This document shows positions 1 through 6,165 of a DNA stretch of 8,737 nt, piece after piece (positions within the stretch are counted from its first letter, which is position 1; the number at the start of each line of letters is the position of its first letter). The stretch lies in contig CALKJX010000343.1 of the NCBI GenBank assembly GCA_937995555.1, positions 1 through 8,737 on the forward strand, read 5' to 3'. The notes beneath the pieces were generated by a model. It had not been told where the DNA came from and made no database searches. It saw only the letters and a list, made by a program, of their open reading frames with translations. Position numbers and translations under genes: made by a program. The DNA is from an uncultured Elioraea sp. (lineage in GTDB: Bacteria > Pseudomonadota > Alphaproteobacteria > Acetobacterales > Acetobacteraceae).

Positions 1-423
1 AGCGACCACGCCAACCTGCCGCGCGGCCTCGCACCGGATGCGCCGCAGTCGGCCACCATCATCAATGCGATGGTGTTCAGGAGCGCGCGCTTCCCGAACG
101 CGGCCAAGGCGTTCATCCAGTTCATGATGGAGGCGGAGCAGTACAATCCGTGGCTGACCGCCTGCCTCGGCTACTGGTCGCACCCGCTGAAGGCCTACGA
201 CAACAGCGCGGTGTGGGACAGCGATCCGAAGATCGCGGTGTACCGGCGCGGCCTCGATTACCGCTACTGGTCCGGCTACAAGGGGCCGATCACCGCGGCC
301 ACCGGCACGGCGGCCTCGGAGTACATCCTGATCCAGATGTACGCCTCGGTGGCCGGCGGGCAGGCGACACCGCAGCAGGCGGTCGCGGAGGCCGAGCGCC
401 GCGCACGGCGCATCTTCCGCTGA
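1..423 (+). CDS. ABC transporter substrate-binding protein, C-terminal part (5' truncated)
   Basis: This is the last 140 codons of a periplasmic solute-binding protein; the start lies upstream of the window and the frame is open from base 1 to the TGA at 421-423. The segment has the usual C-terminal features of family-1 (sugar-type) binding proteins: a stretch reading FPNAAKAFIQFMM-EAEQYNPWL, where the protein 'skips' to the end of the mature fold, then a GY-containing turn, a D-P-K stretch, a YKGPITAATGTAASEYI segment and a final amphipathic helix that ends in an Arg-rich tail (RRARRIFR). The following two permease genes confirm the transporter context. The protein would capture a sugar or sugar-derived solute in the periplasm and deliver it to the permease pair. 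The ligand cannot be deduced because the N-terminal lobe is missing. Family assignment is firm; the substrate is unknown. Confidence 0.87.
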   Translation, partial: SDHANLPRGLAPDAPQSATIINAMVFRSARFPNAAKAFIQFMMEAEQYNPWLTACLGYWSHPLKAYDNSAVWDSDPKIAVYRRGLDYRYWSGYKGPITAATGTAASEYILIQMYASVAGGQATPQQAVAEAERRARRIFR

Positions 424-429
424 GTTCCG

Positions 430-468
430 GGCGGCGTCGCCGGCCGGTGGCCGGTCGGCGACGCCGCT
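430..468 (+). promoter_or_regulatory. Intercistronic hairpin between binding protein and permease genes
   Basis: Seven bases after the binding-protein stop there is a near-perfect inverted repeat: 431-447 pairs with 451-467 over 17 base pairs with one G-U wobble (443:455), plus an outer G-U at 430:468. The loop is three bases (448-450). No T-tract follows, so it is not a standard intrinsic terminator. In ABC operons, hairpins at this position commonly protect the 3' end of the abundant binding-protein mRNA or partly terminate transcription, giving more binding protein than permease. The structure is seen directly; the role is inferred from position. Confidence 0.65.
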
Positions 469-485
469 GACGCCGCGAGGGCCCC

Positions 486-1445
486 ATGGACGCCACCACA
501 TCGGCGATCGCCTGGACGAAGCAGCGGCCCCAGCCGTCGGCACTGGTGCGGCTGTTCGACTGGAAGCCGTTCCTGATCTTCGCCTGCATGCTGCCGGCGG
601 TCGGGCTGTTGATGGTGTTCCTCACCTATCCGCTGGGGCTCGGCATCTGGCTCGCCTTCACGGACGCGACGATCGGGCGCGACGGCAAGTGGATCGGGCT
701 CGAGAACTTCATCTGGCTGGCCGAGGATCCGATCTTCTGGTCCTCGGTCTTCTACAGCGTGTTCTACACGGCGGTGGCGACGGTCGGGAAATTCGGCCTC
801 GGGCTCTGGCTCGCGCTGCTGCTGAACAACCACATCCCATTCAAGAGCATCGTGCGTGCGATCGTGCTGCTGCCCTGGATCGTGCCGACGGTGCTCTCGG
901 CGATCGCGTTCTGGTGGATCTACGACGCGCAGTTCTCGGTGATCTCGTGGTTCGTCGTCGATGTGCTGGGCCTGCGTGACCGCTACTTCGACTTCCTGGG
1001 CTCGGCGTGGCCGGCGCGCTGGTCGCTGATCGCGGCGAACATCTGGCGCGGCATCCCGTTCGTGGCGATCACCCTGCTTGCCGGGCTGCAGACGATCTCG
1101 CCTTCGCTCTACGAGGCCGCCCTGCTCGACGGTTCGACCGGCTGGCAGCGCTTCCGCTACATCACCTTCCCGCTGCTGCTGCCGATCCTCGCGATCGTCA
1201 TGACCTTCTCGATCATCTTCACCTTCACCGACTTCCAGCTCGTCTACGCGATCACCCGCGGCGGGCCGGTGAACTCGACGCATCTGATGGCGACACTCGC
1301 GTTCCAGCGCGGCATTCCCGGCGGGCAACTGGCGGAGGGCGCGGCGATCGCGGTGGCGATGATCCCGTTCCTTGTGTTCGCGACCCTGTTCAGCTACTTC
1401 GCGCTCGCGCGGCGCAAGTGGCAGCAGGGCGAGAGCAACGACTGA
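486..1445 (+). CDS. Sugar ABC transporter permease, MalF/UgpA type
   Basis: This is an inner-membrane permease of 319 residues, a typical length for the short MalF/UgpA-type subunits. A first membrane helix at about residues 29-55 is followed by an extracytoplasmic stretch (GRDGKWIGLENFIWL, the common 'GLENF' element) and then about five further hydrophobic helices. The cytoplasmic EAA loop that docks on the ATPase is clear at about 209-229: Y-EAALLDG, then the long spacer ending in ITFPLLLP. A further mark is the ITRGGPVNSTHLM segment near residue 257, conserved in this subunit type. The ATG at 486 is preceded by GAGG at 477-480. It should pair with the next permease to form the translocation pore for the solute bound by the upstream protein. 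No ATP-binding subunit is found in this window. The family call is firm; the transported compound is unknown. Confidence 0.93.
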   Translation: MDATTSAIAWTKQRPQPSALVRLFDWKPFLIFACMLPAVGLLMVFLTYPLGLGIWLAFTDATIGRDGKWIGLENFIWLAEDPIFWSSVFYSVFYTAVATVGKFGLGLWLALLLNNHIPFKSIVRAIVLLPWIVPTVLSAIAFWWIYDAQFSVISWFVVDVLGLRDRYFDFLGSAWPARWSLIAANIWRGIPFVAITLLAGLQTISPSLYEAALLDGSTGWQRFRYITFPLLLPILAIVMTFSIIFTFTDFQLVYAITRGGPVNSTHLMATLAFQRGIPGGQLAEGAAIAVAMIPFLVFATLFSYFALARRKWQQGESND

Positions 1446-1466
1446 GCCGGGGCGGAGGGACGACCG

Positions 1467-2378
1467 ATGAGCGACGCCGCAGCCGCGGCCAACACCGCCG
1501 AGGGCAAGCAGTCCGCCACAGTTGCGCCGGAGCTGATGTCGTGGGACACGCGCACGCGACGGGTGGTGACGATCTACGTCCCGCTCGCCTGCTTCGTGTT
1601 CATCCTGCTGTTCCCGTTCTATTGGATGACCATCACGGCGTTCAAGCCGAACCACGAGCTCTACAATCTGCGCGACTACAACCCGCTCTGGATCTCCTCG
1701 CCGACGCTCGATCACATCCATCACCTGCTGTTCAACACCGCCTATCCGTCGTGGCTGATGACCACGATGGGGATCGCTGTCGGCTCGACCTTCCTGTCGC
1801 TGTTCGCGGCCACGCTCGCCGCCTATGCGATCCAGCGTCTGCGCTTCAAGGGCAGCCAGTATGTGGGCCTTGCGATCTATCTCGCCTATCTGGTGCCGCC
1901 CTCGATCCTGTTCATTCCGCTGGCGCTGATGGTGTTCAAGCTCGGGCTGTTCGACAGCCCGTTCGCGCTGATCCTCACCTACCCGACCTTCCTGATCCCG
2001 TTCTGCACCTGGCTGCTGATCGGCTACTTCAAGTCGATTCCCTACGAGCTCGAGGAATGCGCGCTGATCGACGGCGCGACACGGCTGCAGATCCTGACCA
2101 AGATCACGCTGCCGCTCGCCACCCCGGGGCTGATCAGCGCTGGCATCTTCTCGTTCACGCTCTCGTGGAACGAGTTCATCTACGCGCTCGCCTTCATCAG
2201 CTCGTCGGAGAAGAAGACCGTGCCCGTGGCGATCCTCACCGAGCTTGTCACCGGTGACGTCTACCAGTGGGGTGCGCTGATGGCGGGCTCGCTGCTCGGT
2301 TCGCTGCCGGTGGCCATCTTCTACTCGTTCTTCGTTGACTACTACGTCTCCTCGCTGACGGGGGCGGTGAAGGAATAG
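1467..2378 (+). CDS. Sugar ABC transporter permease, MalG/UgpE type
   Basis: This is the second permease subunit, 303 residues. A roughly 30-residue polar cytoplasmic N-terminus leads into a first membrane helix (about 34-58) that ends in the FYWMTITAFKPNHELY element typical of MalG-type proteins. Five further hydrophobic segments follow. The EAA docking loop lies at about 193-220 and reads YELEECALIDGATRLQI followed by ITLPLATPGL, so the second Ala of EAA is replaced by Cys. The later SFTLSWNEFIYAL motif is also characteristic of the subunit. The ATG at 1467 has a good ribosome binding site, GGAGGGA at 1454-1460, six bases upstream. The gene starts 21 bases after the previous stop and ends 4 bases before the next start, so it is plainly in the operon. 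It forms a heterodimer with the upstream permease. The substrate is unresolved. Confidence 0.93.
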   Translation: MSDAAAAANTAEGKQSATVAPELMSWDTRTRRVVTIYVPLACFVFILLFPFYWMTITAFKPNHELYNLRDYNPLWISSPTLDHIHHLLFNTAYPSWLMTTMGIAVGSTFLSLFAATLAAYAIQRLRFKGSQYVGLAIYLAYLVPPSILFIPLALMVFKLGLFDSPFALILTYPTFLIPFCTWLLIGYFKSIPYELEECALIDGATRLQILTKITLPLATPGLISAGIFSFTLSWNEFIYALAFISSSEKKTVPVAILTELVTGDVYQWGALMAGSLLGSLPVAIFYSFFVDYYVSSLTGAVKE

Positions 2379-2382
2379 CCGG

Positions 2383-3555
2383 ATGCGGATCGACCGGGTG
2401 GAGACGCTGCGGGCGGACGCGGCGTGGCGCAGCTTCTCGTTCCTGAAGGTCACCACCGCCTGCGGCATCACCCGCTGGAGCGAGTACAACAAGGATTCCG
2501 GCAGCCGCGGCCTCTCGCCGGTGATCGAGGCACCGGCACAGCTGACCACCGGCGCGGACCCGGACGCCCCCGAGGCGATGCTCGCCAGGGTGCACGTCGC
2601 CACCCGCCAGGCGAGGGGCGGGATCAACCAGCAGGCCATCGCGGCGATCGAGAATGCGCTGCGCGACATCAGGGCGAAGCAGGCCGGCAAGCCGGTGCAC
2701 GCGCTGTTCGGCGGGCCGATCCGCGAGCGCATCCCGGTCTACCGGTCGCATTTCGGCACCCACCGCGCGGCGCAGCGCGGCAAGGGGTTCCTGCCGGACC
2801 TCCGCACCCACGACGATCTCTCAGTACACGCCGCCGAGGTGAAGGCGCATGGCTTCCGTTGCCTCAAGACCAGCCTGTTCCGCCATCGTGACGGCGCGCT
2901 GCAGTATCTCAACGAGGGCTTCGACCGCACGCCCGGCTGGCCGGAGCTGAACTGGGACGAGGCGCTGCTCGCCGATCTCCGGTGCCAACTATCAGCGATC
3001 CGGGATCCGGTCGGGCGCCAGTTCGGCGTGACGCTGGACGTGAACCCGCATTTCAAGACCGAGGGGTTCCTGTGCATCGCCGAGACGGTGGCGGAGTTCG
3101 GCCTGCGCTGGCTCGAGATCGACACGCGTCACCCGGCTACGCTCGCGCTGATCCGCGGACGCGCCGTGCCCGATCGCGAGCTGCGAGACCCAGCACGGCC
3201 GGCGCGATTTCCGTCCGTATCTCGAAACCTCCGCCATGGACGTCGCGATCATCGACGTGCCGCGGAACGGGCTTGCCGAGAGCCTGAAGATCGCCGCGAT
3301 GGCCGACACCAGCGAGGTGAACTGCGTGCCGCGGAACTTCTACGGCCATCTCTGCTCGTTCCACTCCGCCCACTTCTCGGCCGCGGTGCCGAACTTCCGC
3401 ATCATGGAGATCGATCTCGACTCCTGCCCCTGGCGCGAAGGGTTCGTCACCGCCATCCCCGTGATCGAGAACGGCGAGCCCGTGCTGCCGACTGCGCCCG
3501 GCTGGGGGGCCGACATCAGCGAGTTGCCGTGCGCGCCCGCCCGCGCAAGACCTGA
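2383..3555 (+). pseudogene. Mandelate racemase/muconate lactonizing-type enolase-superfamily gene, disrupted by two compensating frameshifts
   Basis: The gene starts at ATG 2383, with GAAGGAA at 2369-2375 inside the end of the permease gene. The N-terminal capping domain (about 1-125, including INQQAIAAIENALRDI and the LFGGPIRERIPVYRSH element) is in frame 1. So is the first half of the barrel: Lys162 in FRCLKTS, metal-ligand-type Asp219 in LDVNPHF, and Glu245 in LRWLEID. From about 3158, family-like protein is found only one base later (IASCETQHGRRDFRP, DVAIIDVPRNGLAES, NFYGHL, PNFRIMEIDLD, PGWGADISE). At about 3523 it returns to frame 1, giving VAVRARPRKT and the TGA at 3553-3555. The correct reading restores a protein of about 390 residues, the usual family length, with a third Glu near 268. 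Intact relatives dehydrate acid sugars or racemise hydroxy acids. An enzyme is unlikely to be made from this copy as written. Sequence error in both places is the alternative. Confidence 0.8.
3158..3523 (+). other. Frame-displaced segment of the enolase-superfamily gene
   Basis: Read in the frame of 3152 onward, this segment encodes the C-terminal half of the enolase-type barrel. Read in the frame of the upstream start, it encodes Arg/Pro-rich nonsense. The displaced frame is blocked by a TGA at 3149-3151, so the first shift must lie after that point and before the IASCET codons at 3173. Removing one G from the GG at 3157-3158 gives LALIRDAPCPIASCET, which is continuous. Adding one base after the GAG at 3521-3523 (for example restoring GAGG) gives ISE-VAVRARPRKT and the natural stop. 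The two shifts cancel, so the whole still looks like one intact gene. Confidence 0.75.
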
Positions 3556-3570
3556 CGTTCGTTCCATCCA

Positions 3571-3584
3571 GGAGACCGACCTTG
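3571..3584 (+). promoter_or_regulatory. Ribosome binding site and TTG start of the hydroxyacid dehydrogenase gene
   Basis: GGAG at 3571-3574 lies seven bases before TTG 3582-3584. The first ATG of the frame is at codon 25, inside the conserved N-terminal domain, so the TTG start with this site is the best supported. Confidence 0.7.
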
Positions 3585-4625
3585 GCCAAGTACACGATCC
3601 TCACCCCCGCCGGAGCCTCCTTCACCACCGCGGGCGGCGGCTACGACTACGAGATGGAGGCGCTCGAGGGCATGGACGCCGAGATCGTCGAATGTCCCGC
3701 CACCGAGGAAGGGTTCATCGCCGCCGCGCCGATGGCGGACGCCGTGTATGCCAAGGGCATGAAGTTCACCAAGCCGATGATCGATGCGCTCTCCAAGTGC
3801 AAGGCGATCGTGCTCGGCACGGTGGGGGTGGATTACGTCGATGTCGGCGCCGCGACCGCCAAGGGCATCCCGGTGACCAACTGCCCCGACACCTTCATCG
3901 AGGAGGTGGCCGATCACGCGATGATGCTGCTGCTCGCCACGCACCGGCGTGCGATCGAGCAGGATCGCATGGTGCGCGAGGGACGCTGGATGGAGGGCCG
4001 GCCCCAGCTGCTCCAGGTCCCGCGGCTGATGGGGCTCACGCTCGGCTTCATCTCGTTCGGCCGGGTCGCGCGCATGGTGGCCAAGCGCGCCCGCCCATTC
4101 GGCCTGCACATGCTCGCCTACGATCCGTTCGTGCAGGAGCTCGTGATGTCGGACTACGGCGTGCAGCCGGCCACCCTGTCGGAGGTGTTGTCGCAGTCCG
4201 ACTTCGTCTCGATGCACGCGCCCGATACGGCGCTGACCCGCAGGATGCTGACCGACAGGCACTTCAAGCAGATGAAGAAGACGGCGATCTTCATCAACAC
4301 CGGCCGCGGCCCGACCGTGGACGAGGCGGCGCTGATCCGTGCGCTGGAAAGCGGGACGATCGCCGGCGCTGGGCTCGATGTGTTCGAGGTCGAGCCGCCC
4401 AAGCCCGACAACCCGCTGCTGAAGATGCCGCACGTCATCCTCTCGCCGCACAACGCCTCGGCCTCCGCGCGCTTCGATCCGGCGCGCAAGCGCAGGGTGG
4501 GCCAGGAGCTGGCGCTGGTGCTGTCCGGCCGCTGGCCAATGTCCTGCGTCAACCCGACCGTGCTGCCCGGCAGCGGGCTCAAGCGCTGGCAGCCCTACGC
4601 GATGGACCGCGGCCCCAACAGTTGA
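3582..4625 (+). CDS. D-isomer-specific 2-hydroxyacid dehydrogenase family protein
   Basis: A 347-residue cytoplasmic NAD(P)-dependent oxidoreductase that would interconvert a 2-hydroxy acid and a 2-oxo acid. The N-terminal catalytic domain half runs to about residue 105 and includes the VGVDYVDVGAATAKGIPVTN element. The Rossmann domain covers about 105-300. The nucleotide-binding turn reads GFISFGRVAR (about 151-160), so the usual G-x-G-x-x-G is S-x-G-x-x-A. The catalytic trio fits the family: Arg242 in INTGRGPTVDE, Glu271 in LDVFEVEPP and His290 in LSPHNAS, at spacings close to those of phosphoglycerate dehydrogenase. The start is TTG. It sits 26 bases after the enolase-superfamily gene and closes the uptake operon, which suggests it acts on a product of the same pathway. 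The C-terminal tail (about 325-347, WQPYAMDRGPNS) extends past the core. Phosphoglycerate dehydrogenase is less likely because there is no ACT or other regulatory domain. Confidence 0.9.
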   Translation: MAKYTILTPAGASFTTAGGGYDYEMEALEGMDAEIVECPATEEGFIAAAPMADAVYAKGMKFTKPMIDALSKCKAIVLGTVGVDYVDVGAATAKGIPVTNCPDTFIEEVADHAMMLLLATHRRAIEQDRMVREGRWMEGRPQLLQVPRLMGLTLGFISFGRVARMVAKRARPFGLHMLAYDPFVQELVMSDYGVQPATLSEVLSQSDFVSMHAPDTALTRRMLTDRHFKQMKKTAIFINTGRGPTVDEAALIRALESGTIAGAGLDVFEVEPPKPDNPLLKMPHVILSPHNASASARFDPARKRRVGQELALVLSGRWPMSCVNPTVLPGSGLKRWQPYAMDRGPNS

Positions 4626-4632
4626 TGCGGGA

Positions 4633-4657
4633 CGCCCGGCCGCCGCGCGGCCGGGCG
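4633..4657 (+). terminator. Possible transcription-end hairpin after the dehydrogenase gene
   Basis: An inverted repeat pairs 4633-4643 with 4647-4657 over 11 base pairs with a three-base loop. It starts eight bases after the dehydrogenase stop and lies upstream of an unrelated gene. No T-run follows, so it would be a Rho-assisted or leaky terminator, or a mRNA 3' stabiliser, rather than a classic intrinsic terminator. In DNA this GC-rich, chance hairpins are common. Confidence 0.4.
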
Positions 4658-4683
4658 ACCTGACCGCGCGGCCAGGACCCATT

Positions 4684-6165
4684 ATGTTTGCGGGCATGAC
4701 GCCCAGGCTCCTCCCGATCGCGGCCGTGCTGTTCGCGGCCGCCTGCGCCGCTGCCCCGGCGATGCGCGCGCAACCTCCCGCGCCGGCGGCGGACGCGCCC
4801 GCCGCGCCGCTGATCGCGCTCGCCCAGGCACAGCCCGTGCCGGCGACCCGCGCCGAGCTCACCGCCACCTTCGCCCCCGTGGTCCGTGCGGCGGCACCTG
4901 CGGTCGTCAACATCCACACCCGCCGCACGGTGCGCACCCAGCCGCCGCTGCTGGCCGACCCCTTCTTCCGCCGCTTCTTCGGCCTCGACCCCGACGGCCC
5001 CTTCGCGCCCCAGGAGCGGGTGCAGACCAGCCTCGGCTCGGGCGTGATCGTCGATCCCTCGGGCGTGGTCGTCACCAACAACCACGTGATCGGCGAGGCC
5101 GACGAGATCACCGTCGTGCTGGCCGACCGGCGCGAGTTCGCCGCGCGCATCCTCGGCCGCGACCCCCGCACCGATCTCGCCGTCCTGCGCATCGATCCGG
5201 GGCGCGAGCGCCTGCCGTCGCTCGGCTTCCGCGACAGCGACGAGGTCGAGGTCGGCGACGTGGTGCTGGCGATCGGCAACCCGTTCGGCGTCGGCCAGAC
5301 GGTGACGCAGGGCATCGTCTCGGCGCTCGCGCGCACCGGCGTCGGCATCACCGACTACCGCTTCTTCATCCAGACCGATGCGGCGATCAATCCGGGCAAC
5401 TCAGGCGGCGCGCTGGTCACCACCGACGGGCGGCTGATCGGCATCAACACCGCGATCTTCACCCGCGGCGGCGGTTCGATCGGCATCGGCTTCGCGATCC
5501 CGTCCAACATGGTGCGCGCGGTGGTGGCGGGCTTCACCGGCGCGGGGCTCGCCCGGCCCTGGCTCGGCGTGCGGGTCGACACCGTCACCGCCGAGATGGC
5601 GCAGGCGCTCGGGCTTTCCCGCCCGACCGGGGCGATCGTCGCCCAGGTGGCGCCGAACAGTCCGGCCGCACGGGCAGGGCTCCGGCGCGGCGACGTCATC
5701 ACCGCGATCGACGGCCGCGCGGTCGAGGATGCCGACGCGCTGCGCTACCGGGTGGCGACCCAGCCGGCGCGCGGCGCGACCCGGCTGACGGTGCTGCGCG
5801 GCGGGCGTGAGGTGGTGCTGGCGGCGCCGCTCGAGCCGCCGCCCGAGGATCCGCCGCGCCAGGCGACGCTGGTGCGCGGCAACCACGCGCTCGCCGGCGC
5901 CGAGATCGGCAATCTCTCGCCCGCGCTCGCCGACGAGCTCGGCCTCGACCTGCTGGAGACCGGCGTCGCGGTGATCGATGTGCGCGAGGGCTCGCCCGCG
6001 GCCCGCGTCGGCCTGCGGCCCGGCGACATCATCCTGCGCATCGCCGGCCGCGACGTGCGCAGCGTCCGCGACGTGCTCGCGGCGATGGAGGCGCGCCGGC
6101 CGGGACCGTTCCGGATGGCGATCCGCCGCGACGGGCGGGTGATGGAGGCCACGCTTGCCGGCTGA
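4684..6165 (+). CDS. degP: Do/HtrA (DegP/DegQ) family periplasmic serine endopeptidase
   Basis: A 493-residue envelope protease and chaperone that degrades misfolded periplasmic proteins. A hydrophobic signal sequence spans about residues 7-24 (LLPIAAVLFAAACAAAP), with a plausible signal peptidase I site after Ala26. A Pro/Ala-rich linker leads to the trypsin-like domain (about 60-280). The catalytic triad is His134 (TNNHVIG), Asp164 (RTDLAVL) and Ser240 (GNSGGAL), with the same spacing as DegP. PDZ1 lies at about 290-380 (RPWLGV, GLRRGDVITAIDG) and PDZ2 at about 400-490 (GLRPGDIILRIAG). ATG 4684 has AGGA at 4674-4677 in front; Met5 is an alternative start. It is the first gene of a coupled cluster with rarA and rluC. 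DegP versus DegQ or MucD cannot be decided from sequence reading, so the symbol is provisional. Confidence 0.93.
   Translation: MFAGMTPRLLPIAAVLFAAACAAAPAMRAQPPAPAADAPAAPLIALAQAQPVPATRAELTATFAPVVRAAAPAVVNIHTRRTVRTQPPLLADPFFRRFFGLDPDGPFAPQERVQTSLGSGVIVDPSGVVVTNNHVIGEADEITVVLADRREFAARILGRDPRTDLAVLRIDPGRERLPSLGFRDSDEVEVGDVVLAIGNPFGVGQTVTQGIVSALARTGVGITDYRFFIQTDAAINPGNSGGALVTTDGRLIGINTAIFTRGGGSIGIGFAIPSNMVRAVVAGFTGAGLARPWLGVRVDTVTAEMAQALGLSRPTGAIVAQVAPNSPAARAGLRRGDVITAIDGRAVEDADALRYRVATQPARGATRLTVLRGGREVVLAAPLEPPPEDPPRQATLVRGNHALAGAEIGNLSPALADELGLDLLETGVAVIDVREGSPAARVGLRPGDIILRIAGRDVRSVRDVLAAMEARRPGPFRMAIRRDGRVMEATLAG
6144..6157 (+). promoter_or_regulatory. Ribosome binding site and TTG start of rarA
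   Basis: GGAGG at 6144-6148, inside the protease gene, is six bases from TTG 6155-6157. This start also keeps the DLFG element near the N-terminus, which is common in RarA proteins. The first in-frame ATG is at 6203 (codon 17) and lacks such a clear site. Confidence 0.7.

Noticed and set aside
276..2732. An 818-codon minus-strand open frame
   Set aside because: It lies antisense to two clear permease genes, has a low-complexity Arg/Glu/His/Gln/Asp-rich composition and no recognisable domain. Long antisense frames like this are expected at this GC content.
3149..3175. Programmed ribosomal frameshifting in the enolase-superfamily gene
   Set aside because: No slippery heptamer, internal Shine-Dalgarno stimulator or clear downstream stem was seen, and a second, opposite shift would be needed near 3523. 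Mutation or sequence error is simpler.
3236..4663. A 475-codon plus-strand frame beginning with family-like enolase sequence
   Set aside because: Only its first part (to about 3523) is real protein, and that part belongs to the frameshifted upstream gene. The rest is an out-of-frame reading of the hydroxyacid dehydrogenase gene, so it is not a fusion.
3516..5351. A 611-codon minus-strand open frame
   Set aside because: It is antisense to the hydroxyacid dehydrogenase and the protease, with Arg/His/Gly/Ala-rich composition and no domain. It is a shadow frame.
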